Below, piece by piece: positions 25,398 through 34,073 of a stretch of 64,000 bases of DNA; position 1 is the first letter of the stretch, and each line of letters begins with the position of its first letter. Under the pieces are notes generated by a model, which did no database searches, had not been told where the DNA came from, and saw nothing but the letters and a program-made list of their open reading frames with translations. The translations under genes were made by a program, and so were the position numbers. The stretch spans positions 1 through 64,000 of the forward strand of contig MKVQ01000016.1 of assembly GCA_001899635.1 (NCBI GenBank). Reading direction: 5' to 3'. The DNA comes from Myxococcales bacterium 68-20. Its GTDB lineage: Bacteria > Myxococcota_A > Polyangia > Polyangiales > Polyangiaceae.

Positions 25398-26017
25398 GTA
25401 CTCTCCCCTCGCCTCGTTCGCATCCGATGCCGTTCGAGGCGTCCTCGAAAGTCGTCCCGCGCGCGCCTGAGACGAGACGCAACGGTTCCAAGAGGCACGT
25501 CCAGGGTGTCGGCGATCTCTTGCATCGTCATTCGTTCGAGCTCGAACATGACGAAGACGACGCGATGCGCCTCGTCGAGCTCGGACATCAATCGGTAAAG
25601 GAGGGCACGTGCCCTCTCGTCATCGAGGCGCTCTTCCGGTGTCGTGTCACCTTCGTCGGACTCGCTGTCGTCGCCGAGTTGCCCGGTCGGCACCTCGCGG
25701 CTCCTCTTTCGCTTCAGATGAGTCGCGATTCGGAACGCCGCCCCGAAGAGGAAGGCGCGCTCGCGCTCCGGATGGATCTCGTCGAGGCGACGGCGCACGA
25801 CCAAGAAGAGCTCCTGCGTCGCGTCGTCGGCGGTGTCCCTATCGAAGCCGAGACGCCGCAGGAACTTCCACACACCGTCGAAGTGCGCGCGTACGATCTC
25901 GTGAAGACGTTCGGTGCGCTCGTCCTCGGTCATTGGCGAACGATCCAACGGAGAGCCGTCGCGTTCCCTCGGATCGCCGACTGGAACAGCCGTCGACGAG
26001 ACAGACGGGGTGAGCAC
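25394..26017 (-). CDS. ECF-family RNA polymerase sigma factor, cassette copy 2
   Basis: Region 2 (DDATQELFLVVRRRLDEIHPE, AFLFGAAFRIATHLKRKRSR) and region 4 (TMQEIADTLDVPLGTVASRLRRARDDF) of an ECF sigma factor are clear. The longest frame starts GTG at 26017 (207 aa); ATG at 25933 (MTEDERTERLHEIVRAHFDG, 179 aa) starts just before region 2 and may be the true start. It is the likely activator of the seven-gene run downstream, with the one-TM gene coupled to it. The 363-aa protein gene ends 56 bases upstream on the same strand. Similar to, but clearly diverged from, the copy 1 sigma factor. Confidence 0.9.
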   Translation of the reverse strand: MLTPSVSSTAVPVGDPRERDGSPLDRSPMTEDERTERLHEIVRAHFDGVWKFLRRLGFDRDTADDATQELFLVVRRRLDEIHPERERAFLFGAAFRIATHLKRKRSREVPTGQLGDDSESDEGDTTPEERLDDERARALLYRLMSELDEAHRVVFVMFELERMTMQEIADTLDVPLGTVASRLRRARDDFRGRLERHRMRTRRGEST

Positions 26018-26073
26018 GCCGGGTAGTGACGACAGTCACCGGTTCTGATCCATTTTTCTTTCGGGGTCAGGCC

Positions 26074-27165
26074 CTACATTCTGATACCGGCTCCGAGGCC
26101 TCCAAGGACGCCGAAGATGGGCACGGTGGCGAGCTGTGCGCCGCTCGCCACCGTGAAATCGTGCCGAAAGCGAGCGGCGCTGACGAGTACGGTCGCGCTC
26201 AAGAAGACATGGCGGGAGAGCGTCACCGCTCCCCAGAGCGATCCGCCAATGTCGAGCCAGGTCATCGAACCCTGTCGAGCATCGTCGAATCGTTCGGCGG
26301 ATGCCCGAAGGACACCGAGGTTGGATTCGGCGCATGGGGAGAGCGACGCGACCGTTCCGAACGAAAGCTGGAACGGACAGAGGCGCAGATTCCCGGCCGT
26401 CCAGACGAACTCGGCGCTTCCAGAAGGAAGCGCCCGCTCTCTCGGGAGACTGCGCCGGATGCCGATCCCGAGGCTCGGACGCCAACCACGCATCCAGCGA
26501 GGCCCGGTCTCGAAGGAGATCTCAACCTTCATCGAGCCGCCGAGGAGCGGGAGTGGCCCGTCGATCACGGCCGAGGTCGTCTCGGCGCGGATGTCGAAGG
26601 CGAGGTGCGCGTGGACGCCCTCCTCCGGAGCATGCCGACGCCGAGCGGTGGGGACAGAGGGCCGCTCCGCGACACGATCCGCACGGGGAACGGTCGGAGC
26701 ATCGGGCCTCGAGCTCGGCTCGTTCGAGCTCGGCTCGTTCGCAAGCGACACTTCGGGGCTCGGCGGCGATTCGTCGTTCCGAGGGTCGATCGCGACCGCG
26801 ACCATGATCGCGAGCGCCTGGGATACCGCCGCGCAATCCGGACCGGCGATTTCGCGCTCCGACACCGTTCCCATCGCATTCGCCAGGACGAAGCTGCCGG
26901 AGGCTTCGGACCGGCCTCCGGATAGACGAATACGAATGCTCCGTGACGAGCCCGCCGGAACCTGCACCCAGCGGTCGGAGTACGTTCGCACTCGGGCGAC
27001 GAACTCCGACTCCGAAGGACAGCTCTTCGTCGCTTCATACGAGAGCGCGATCGGCTCGAGCTCGTCGGAGGCGGCCCGCACCGGCGCGGATTCCATCCAA
27101 GACACGGCGACGACGGCAATGCCGAACAGTCGTTTCGGCGTGCGCCGCACAGTCATCGACGGCAT
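26074..27165 (-). CDS. 363-aa outer-membrane-like protein, cassette copy 2
   Basis: From ATG at 27165 the protein is exactly 363 aa, the same length as the copy 1 homologue at 2079-3170, which supports this start (ATG at 27156 is the alternative). It has a signal peptide (VVAVSWMESAPVRAAS), a small N-terminal domain with one early Cys and a PDCAAVSQALAIMVAVAI helix, a Pro/Ser linker, and a barrel-like C-terminus (GPRWMRGWRPSLGIGIRRSL … FGVLGGLGAGIRM). I infer an outer-membrane protein that could receive or anchor the lipoproteins encoded downstream. Confidence 0.75.
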   Translation of the reverse strand: MPSMTVRRTPKRLFGIAVVAVSWMESAPVRAASDELEPIALSYEATKSCPSESEFVARVRTYSDRWVQVPAGSSRSIRIRLSGGRSEASGSFVLANAMGTVSEREIAGPDCAAVSQALAIMVAVAIDPRNDESPPSPEVSLANEPSSNEPSSRPDAPTVPRADRVAERPSVPTARRRHAPEEGVHAHLAFDIRAETTSAVIDGPLPLLGGSMKVEISFETGPRWMRGWRPSLGIGIRRSLPRERALPSGSAEFVWTAGNLRLCPFQLSFGTVASLSPCAESNLGVLRASAERFDDARQGSMTWLDIGGSLWGAVTLSRHVFLSATVLVSAARFRHDFTVASGAQLATVPIFGVLGGLGAGIRM

Positions 27166-27169
27166 CGCC

Positions 27170-27466
27170 TCAAGGCCGCTCCCGCGGCGCTCGTTCCGCC
27201 AAGACGGAGAGCACGAGCGTTCGAGGAACGGCAAGGCGCCGGCCCCCACCACTCCGGCCTGGCGTCCGCAAGGCCTCGAGAGTGGGACGAGCCATCGTCA
27301 CGTCGAAGCGCTGCCACGTGGCGAGGATAGCCGTTCGCAGCATGCGTGGTGACGCGAGAGTCCCCCGCCGGGCGAACTGGCCGATCGACCTCGGCCGTTT
27401 CGGAACCTCGCGCGGAGGCACGAGTGAATCCTCGAAGACCAGTGTGCGTAGGGGAGCGGACATCAT
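27170..27466 (-). CDS. Possible 98-aa hypothetical protein upstream of cassette copy 2
   Basis: An open frame with two Met codons (MMSAPLRTLVFEDSL) runs to a stop four bases before the 363-aa gene start. The product is basic (KRPRSIGQFARRGTL) with no signal peptide, TM segment or known motif. Codon bias is only moderate, so this may be a leader region, a relic or a small gene. Nothing comparable is seen beside copy 1. Confidence 0.3.
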   Translation of the reverse strand: MMSAPLRTLVFEDSLVPPREVPKRPRSIGQFARRGTLASPRMLRTAILATWQRFDVTMARPTLEALRTPGRSGGGRRLAVPRTLVLSVLAERAPRERP

Positions 27467-27512
27467 AGACGGTGTTGGAGGTCAAGGGCGTCGTTCTCGG
27501 GGCGCGGCCTGG

Positions 27513-28239
<727 letters not shown>

Positions 28240-28297
28240 CATCGACCGATCTCGGCGCTTCCGCCGACGCTCCCGCGGCTGATAGCCTTGGCGCTCG

Positions 28298-29995
28298 ATG
28301 ATCACCTTCAGCAACGATCCGAAGCGTGCCGAGCACGAGATGCACGCGATCATCTTCTACCTCGTGACCTTCGGCTACATCGACGGCGACTTCGACGCCG
28401 CCGAGAAGAGCTTCGTCCGCGAGATCATCCGGAAGCTGATCGAGCATCGCGCGAAGGTCGCGATGCCGGACGCCGCTGAGTCGGTCCGCGCGGAGATCGT
28501 CGGCAAGTTCACGAAGCACTTCCACGAGGTGTTCGAGGGGATCGATCAGAACGTGAAGGACCTCTTCACCGAGAGCGTCTCGGAGAACGAGGACCCGAAG
28601 GCGTTCGTTCACTCGAAGCTCAAGGTGCGTTGCTTCGAGATCTTCCAGAGCTTCGATCAGAAGGGTCAGGGCGAGCTGATGCGGCTCATCGACACCCTGC
28701 TGATGGCAGACGGTGTCGCCCACCCCGCGGAGGTGCAGTTCCGGAGCGAGCTCGCGCAGCTGCTCGAGGCGGACGTCGAGATCGAGCTCGACGACTCGAG
28801 CGCCGGAACCCGCGACAGCGCGCGCATCGCGGTGGCAAAGCCGATCGACGCCGGCCCCTCGAAGATCGACCATCCCTTCTTCAAGCCGTTCGAGTTCCAC
28901 TTCTCGCGCGATCCGGAGGCCCTCGCTCGTCAGGTCAGCGCCGATCGCGCGCTGATCGATCGAGCGCTCGGCGTGATCGAGACGCAGCGCCGGTCCGGCA
29001 ACGGTCGCCTCACGGGCAAGAAGAACATCGCCGAGCTCGCGGGCACCGAGCCCTTCCTCGACGGGCACACCTACGTGCGGATGCCGAAGCCCGGCACGCG
29101 GACGGAGCTCACCGTGCTCGGGGATCTCCACGGCTGCTACAGCATCCTCAAGGCGACGGTGCTCCAGAGCCGCTTCTTCGAGCGCGTCGACGCCTACCGC
29201 AAGGATCCGAAGAACGTCCCCTACCCGCTCCTCGTCCTGCTCGGCGACTACATCGATCGCGGCCGCTTCAGCCTCAACGGCGTCCTCCGCACGGTGCTCC
29301 AGCTGTTCGTCACCGCGCCCGACCACGTCGTGATGCTGCGCGGCAACCACGAGTACTACGTCGAGGTGAACGGCACGATGTACGGCGGCGTGAAGCCGGC
29401 GGAGGCGATCAACACGCTGAAGCCGCTCTTGCCCGTCGACGTCTTCCGTCACTACCGCACGCTCTTCGAGCAGATGCCGAACGTCTTCTTGTTCGATCGC
29501 TTCATGTTCGTCCATGGCGGCATCCCGAAGGACCGCCTGATCAAGGAGCGGTGGAAGGACCTCTCGTCGCTCAACGATCCGGATATGCGCTTCCAGATGA
29601 TGTGGAGCGACCCCAGCACCGCCGACGTCATCCCCGCCGATCTCCAGGACGCCGCGGCGCGCTTCGCGTTCGGACGGATGCAGTTCCGCGCGTTCATGCA
29701 ACGCCTCGGGACGACCACGATGGTGCGCGGCCACGAGAAGATCATCGAGGGCTTCTCGGCGGCGTACGACGACGACCTCGGCCGCCTCGTCACGGTCTTC
29801 TCCGCCGGCGGCAAGGACAACAACGACCTCCCGACCGAGAGCACGTACCGCGACGTGACGCCGATGGCGCTCACGATCACGCACGACGGGCAAGAGGCGC
29901 GCGTCGTCCCGTGGGTGCCCGACTGGCGGAGCTACAACGATCCCGAGCGCAACGCCTTCTTCAAGGTCGCCCCCGAGATCGAGCACCGCACCTGA
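28298..29995 (+). CDS. PPP-family protein phosphatase with N-terminal TerB-like helical domain
   Basis: The 565-aa protein has a helical N-terminal part (about 1-160: MHAIIFYLVTFGYIDGDFDA, LMRLIDTLLMADGVAHPAE) whose two acidic helix turns recall TerB/tellurite-resistance repeats. The C-terminal part is a metallophosphatase of the PPP class: GDLHGCY (about 274), GDYIDRG (about 314), GNHE (about 348), FVHGG and a late RGHEK. All metal-binding positions are present, so Ser/Thr phosphatase (or Ap4A-type) activity is likely in the cytosol. The last 60 bases of the gene are duplicated at 33873-33935. It may have been convergent with the M15 peptidase before a segment was inserted between them. Confidence 0.85.
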   Translation: MITFSNDPKRAEHEMHAIIFYLVTFGYIDGDFDAAEKSFVREIIRKLIEHRAKVAMPDAAESVRAEIVGKFTKHFHEVFEGIDQNVKDLFTESVSENEDPKAFVHSKLKVRCFEIFQSFDQKGQGELMRLIDTLLMADGVAHPAEVQFRSELAQLLEADVEIELDDSSAGTRDSARIAVAKPIDAGPSKIDHPFFKPFEFHFSRDPEALARQVSADRALIDRALGVIETQRRSGNGRLTGKKNIAELAGTEPFLDGHTYVRMPKPGTRTELTVLGDLHGCYSILKATVLQSRFFERVDAYRKDPKNVPYPLLVLLGDYIDRGRFSLNGVLRTVLQLFVTAPDHVVMLRGNHEYYVEVNGTMYGGVKPAEAINTLKPLLPVDVFRHYRTLFEQMPNVFLFDRFMFVHGGIPKDRLIKERWKDLSSLNDPDMRFQMMWSDPSTADVIPADLQDAAARFAFGRMQFRAFMQRLGTTTMVRGHEKIIEGFSAAYDDDLGRLVTVFSAGGKDNNDLPTESTYRDVTPMALTITHDGQEARVVPWVPDWRSYNDPERNAFFKVAPEIEHRT

Positions 29996-30137
29996 TCGCG
30001 CTTGCCGGGCTAATCGAGCTCGGCGGCGCGCTGCTGGCCGTGGGGGACGCCGCCTCGCAGGAGGACGACCTTCGCCTTCTGGACGTCCCCCGGGATTGGG
30101 ATGCGCACGGTCGTCGGTCCGCCGCGCGTCGGGAGCA
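29932..30137. repeat. Direct repeat copy A: phosphatase tail plus peptidase tail
   Basis: These 206 bases match 33873-34073 at about 95% by eye, with a 5-base indel just after the phosphatase stop. Copy A contains the true 3' end of the phosphatase gene, then a detached 3' end of the M15 peptidase gene (minus strand, still in frame: VRIPIPGDVQKAKVVLLRGG). Its right end is seven bases before the stop codon of the gene at 30144. Confidence 0.9.
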
Positions 30138-30143
30138 GCCGAC

Positions 30144-31697
30144 CTACTTCGTCGGTGCCCAGGTCACTTCCATGGACGACGTCACGCCGTCGATGACAAT
30201 GGCGCTCTCCACCGGCGCGTCCATCTGCCAGACGGCGAGCATACCGTCGCGATCGATAGCCACCGAGCGATCGTCGTCAGCCACTTTCGCGTCCCATCGC
30301 CAAACTGTCGGATCGGGAGGTACGCTCACGTCGATCGTGCGCGCCGCCGCCGCTTCGAGATCGATCCGGACACCTTTCTGGAGCTTCGGCGAGAATTCTC
30401 GAACGAGAAACAAGAAGCGCCCGCCGGGTGACCAGTAGGGCATCAACGTCAAGCCCAAGCCGTCCGCGTGGACTTCTCGCGGCTGCCAAGGCGGTGCACT
30501 CCACAAATCGAGTACCCCGAACCAGCCGGCTCGGTCGTCTCGGTGGTCGAGCACGAGCCAGCGTCCGTCATACGATCTCGTCGCTGCCGTGAACGTCGGT
30601 TGGTCCGTCGTCGGCACCTCGATCTTGGAGCCGTCTCCCATGTCGACAATCGAGAGGCGGTTCGACACTAGGTCGCGCAATAGAATCCGCATGCCCGATT
30701 GTCCGACCCAACCTTCGTACTTCACGTTTCCCAAAGAGACGACCGCTCCCGTCGCCGGACTCCAGGCGTCGATGGACGCCGAGCCATCTACTTTCCAGCG
30801 ATCGATGAGGAGCGTCGCCCCCTGCGGAAGCCAGCCGGACGGGCTGCAGCGATCGCCAGTGGCCGCCGCGCGCCGCCCGACCGGACAAGCGTCGAGTGCG
30901 GCAGGCGCATCTTCCCCCATCGTCGAAACCGCACGAAGGACGGTCGGCGCGCCATCTTCGGTCGTGACCGGCACGACAATCCACCGCCCATCCGATGAAA
31001 GCGTCCAACCCGGTCCGCCGTGGGAGTAAGGCGAGTCGCCGAAACTTGCGCCCTCGGGAGGGGAGATCTCGCGCGACGACCATGCGCTGTCGAGGTCGTC
31101 CGTACGAACGTCGACCATCACGATGCGCGCATTCGTCTCGTGACCTCGGAGGAGCCAAATGCGATCGCCTTTCGATGCCCAGTTTGCTCTTATCGAATCG
31201 CGCGATCCGATGACGTTCGTCGCGATCGAGCCGTCGTCGCGCGGCGTAGCGACGGCGACGGTCACGTAGCCCGAGTCGAGGGTCCGGCTCGTATAGAGAA
31301 GCTGATCATGCGCCGGAGACCATCCGATGACGCTGACGTGCTCGCCTTCATTCAGCGGCGTCACCAACTGCGGATCATACCAGCGCTCGCCGTCGAAGCG
31401 CCGGAGCGACACGCCCATGGCCCCATTCGGCAGTCTTATCGTAAAGGCCACCCATCGGCCGGTCGGCGACCACAGCACACTGTTCAGAGCGGAGGACTCG
31501 AGGATCACATGCTCGACTTTTCCCTCATGGACACGATGTGCCCGACGCGTTCCCGTGAAGTAACCATCGTTGTACTCGTAGGTCAGAAGCCAAGGTGAGC
31601 TCGCGGGCACGGGGGGATCGAGATTGCGTTCTCCGCCGCAGCTGCCGACGCTCATGAAGACAGGCAAGACGAGTACGAGGTGACCGTGGCGGATCAT
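30144..31697 (-). CDS. TolB/PD40-type beta-propeller lipoprotein
   Basis: From ATG at 31697 the 517-aa protein has a signal with lipobox (MSVGSC). The mature part shows repeated propeller strands: LNSVLWSPTGRWVAFTIRLP, VSVIGWSPAHDQLLYTSR, PGWTLSSDGRWIVVPVTT, LMPYWSPGGRFLFLVREF. 'WSPxGRxL' is typical of WD40-like PD40 blades as in TolB and DPP-IV-type propellers. No peptidase triad is seen. It is periplasmic or surface-bound and its partner is unknown. With the lectin gene upstream on the same strand it makes up the cargo between the two direct repeats. Confidence 0.82.
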   Translation of the reverse strand: MIRHGHLVLVLPVFMSVGSCGGERNLDPPVPASSPWLLTYEYNDGYFTGTRRAHRVHEGKVEHVILESSALNSVLWSPTGRWVAFTIRLPNGAMGVSLRRFDGERWYDPQLVTPLNEGEHVSVIGWSPAHDQLLYTSRTLDSGYVTVAVATPRDDGSIATNVIGSRDSIRANWASKGDRIWLLRGHETNARIVMVDVRTDDLDSAWSSREISPPEGASFGDSPYSHGGPGWTLSSDGRWIVVPVTTEDGAPTVLRAVSTMGEDAPAALDACPVGRRAAATGDRCSPSGWLPQGATLLIDRWKVDGSASIDAWSPATGAVVSLGNVKYEGWVGQSGMRILLRDLVSNRLSIVDMGDGSKIEVPTTDQPTFTAATRSYDGRWLVLDHRDDRAGWFGVLDLWSAPPWQPREVHADGLGLTLMPYWSPGGRFLFLVREFSPKLQKGVRIDLEAAAARTIDVSVPPDPTVWRWDAKVADDDRSVAIDRDGMLAVWQMDAPVESAIVIDGVTSSMEVTWAPTK

Positions 31698-31821
31698 GAC
31701 CGCGAACCATGTCACGCCGTGCGCGTGTCGACGTGAACGAAGTTCACGTTTGGGTGAGAATACTCCGGCTGCAGCGCGTCAGAGGTCGTGCCCCCTGAGT
31801 CAGCGCTTGCCGCCACCCGCC

Positions 31822-33621
31822 TTACTGACAGCTGGCCTGGATGTACAGGCGCTTGCCCGCCCCGAAGCAGGGATCGCCGAAGACTTCGTTGGTGGCGTTG
31901 ACGGTGCATGTCGTCTTGCCGAGGCAGCGTTGCTCGACCATGAGCTGCGAAGTCGCCGAGTGGCAGGTTCCGTTGGTGAAGCTGCCGCATGAACCAGTGG
32001 GAAGGCCGTAGCTCGCATATGCGATGCTCGTGATCACGGACCCCGCCGGGCAGGTCACCGTCGTCGCCGCCCCCTCGTTCCCCGTTGCGCATGCCGTCGC
32101 GTCTCCGCAGGGGCATACCGCGTAAACGCTCGGGGCAATGGTTGGGGTCAGCCGAAAGGCGGTCGGACAGCTCGGGTTGGTCGAGCAAGCCATACTGTTT
32201 CCATGGATCTCTGCACACGAAATGCTCCACGCGCCGAGGTTCGTCGAGCCGACGCCAAAGGCTGCTGCGAGCGCGCTGCATTCGTGGGCTTCGTTCTGCG
32301 CTGCGAACCATGTCGCATCGTCGATCGTCGGGGGGCTCAAGCCCGTCGCGCTGCAGAAGGTGTTGCAACTGCGCGCACCGACCACGTCCCGGCACCACAG
32401 CTGACCGCCGACCGTGCGGCATCGAGTATGCCCACAGGTCACCGTCACGTTGGTCACGTTCACGGTCGGCGTGCCGGAGGCGTTCACGATCTGGCACTCG
32501 CGATCCGTCGGCTGCGTCTTGATGGCAACGGCGTAGGTCGCGTCGGCCGATACCGGAGTGGCAAAAGTGAAGGTCCCGTTGGCGCTGACCGTGAGATCGT
32601 CGCCGCCGTTGTTGGTGAGGACGACCGACCCGGCGGCGAGCCCCGTGACGGTGCCGCCAATGGTGAAGAGATCGACGCACGCGACGGTGACATCGGTGAC
32701 GTTCGCGCCTTGAAGCGTGCCGGCGCCGTTCGTCACGGTACAGCGTTGCGCGGTTGGCTGGGTCTTGACCGTGATGTCGTAGGTGGAGCCATCCGCCTGC
32801 GGGGGCATGGAAAACGTGCCGTTCGCGTTGATGGGAACGTCACTGCCGCCGTTCTGGAGCACGAGTCCGACGCCGTCGAGGCCCGACACCGTTCCACCCG
32901 CCGTGTACCTCTCCGTCGTGCAGTTGACCGCGATGCTCACGACGTTGCCGGCCGCAACCGTTCCCGTGCCGCCCGTGACGACGCAGGTCTGGTTCGGCGC
33001 GCTCGGCTGCGTCAGCACGCTGACGGCGAAGCTCTCGCCGCTCTTGACCGGGGTGGCGAAGATGAAGCTGTCATCGGCACTGACCGTCACGTCGTCGCCG
33101 CCGTTGTTCTGGAGGACGACTTCGTTGCCCGCGGCGAGCCCTGTCACGTTGCCGCCGACGGTGAACGCGTCCGTCGTGCAGTCGACGGTTACCGTGCTGA
33201 CGTCGGCGGAGGCGACCGTACCGGTCCCGCCGGTGACGACGCAGGTCTGGGGCGGTGAGGTCGGCTGCGTCTTCACGGTCACCGCGAACGGCTTGCCGGC
33301 CTCGAGCTTCGTGGCGAAGACGAACGTGGCGCTGGCAGCGACGGTGATGTCGTCGCCGGCGTTGTTCTGGAGGACGAGCCCCGTGCCGGCGAGACCGTTC
33401 ACGATGCCGCCGACCGCGAAGGTCGGAATGGGAGAATCCGGACTTTCGGCATCGTCGGGGTCGTCGGGCGCGCCGGCGTCCAGAACGGCGGGCCCGCCGT
33501 CCTGTGCCGTCGGGCCTGCGTCGAGCTCGGGGGCCGCGGGCACTGCGTCCGTACCACATGCAACCGCCACCATGCCGAGCAGCAGCGCCACGCTGGTCAA
33601 TGGAAGGATGACTCTTGCCAT
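31822..33621 (-). CDS. Lipoprotein with four tandem beta-sandwich repeats and a C-terminal SUEL-type lectin domain
   Basis: The 599-aa protein has a lipobox (GMVAVAC, Cys22), an Asp/Pro linker, then four ~80-residue repeats (about 68-148, 153-234, 239-315, 319-396) with the pattern GGTVTGLAAG…LTNNGGDDLTVSANGTFTF…TYAVAIKTQP…C…GTGTV…VTVTC. A Cys-rich middle segment (about 400-510) follows. Residues 522-598 match the rhamnose/galactose-binding SUEL lectin family: CPAGSVITSIAYASYGLPTG, EQRCLGKTTCTV, NEVFGDPCFGAGKRLYIQ. SUEL domains are best known from sea-urchin egg lectin and animal latrophilins. I infer a surface stalk presenting a sugar-binding tip. Confidence 0.85.
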   Translation of the reverse strand: MARVILPLTSVALLLGMVAVACGTDAVPAAPELDAGPTAQDGGPAVLDAGAPDDPDDAESPDSPIPTFAVGGIVNGLAGTGLVLQNNAGDDITVAASATFVFATKLEAGKPFAVTVKTQPTSPPQTCVVTGGTGTVASADVSTVTVDCTTDAFTVGGNVTGLAAGNEVVLQNNGGDDVTVSADDSFIFATPVKSGESFAVSVLTQPSAPNQTCVVTGGTGTVAAGNVVSIAVNCTTERYTAGGTVSGLDGVGLVLQNGGSDVPINANGTFSMPPQADGSTYDITVKTQPTAQRCTVTNGAGTLQGANVTDVTVACVDLFTIGGTVTGLAAGSVVLTNNGGDDLTVSANGTFTFATPVSADATYAVAIKTQPTDRECQIVNASGTPTVNVTNVTVTCGHTRCRTVGGQLWCRDVVGARSCNTFCSATGLSPPTIDDATWFAAQNEAHECSALAAAFGVGSTNLGAWSISCAEIHGNSMACSTNPSCPTAFRLTPTIAPSVYAVCPCGDATACATGNEGAATTVTCPAGSVITSIAYASYGLPTGSCGSFTNGTCHSATSQLMVEQRCLGKTTCTVNATNEVFGDPCFGAGKRLYIQASCQ

Positions 33622-33945
33622 TGTCTTTCACGCTATCTGGCGCGTCCGGTGGAGGTGAAGACGGCGCGGGAGACGCGCACGACTTTCCTCCTACCTCACC
33701 GCACGCCGCAATCTTCTTCCTCGAACAGACGTCGTTTGCAGAGCGCGAGCACCGCGTCCGCGAGCTTCCGCACCAACCCAAGGCGCTTTCTCCACGTAAT
33801 CCACGAGACACCCCGCTCCGTCGCACCGCAGTCGCGCGAAGCCGCGACAGAGAAGGCCGGAGTCGAGGGAAACTACAACGATCCCGAGCGCAACGCCTTC
33901 TTCAAGGTCGCGCCCGAGATCGAGCACCGCGCCTGACCAGGCCGG
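33622..33945 (+). other. Gap holding a detached phosphatase 3' end
   Basis: No complete gene. The right part (33873-33935) is the duplicated tail of the phosphatase gene, reading NDPERNAFFKVAPEIEHRA and stop in an otherwise unrelated open frame. The rest is the upstream region of the minus-strand lectin gene and should hold its promoter. Confidence 0.7.
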
Positions 33946-34073
33946 CTAATCGAGCTCGGCGGCGCGTTGCTGGCCGTGGGGGACGCCGCCTCGCAGGAGG
34001 ACGACCTTCGCCTTTTGGATGTCGCCGGGGATCGGGATGCGCACGGTCGTCGGTCCGCCGCGCGTCGGGAGCA
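33873..34073. repeat. Direct repeat copy B: phosphatase tail plus peptidase tail
   Basis: This is the partner of 29932-30137. Here the peptidase 3' end is the functional one (gene 33946-35532) and the phosphatase tail is the detached one. The two copies are 3,941 bases apart in the same orientation. Confidence 0.9.

Noticed and set aside
33649-33936. 95-codon plus-strand frame ending NDPERNAFFKVAPEIEHRA
   Set aside because: The end is the duplicated phosphatase tail and the start is unrelated sequence. It is a by-product of the duplication, not a gene.
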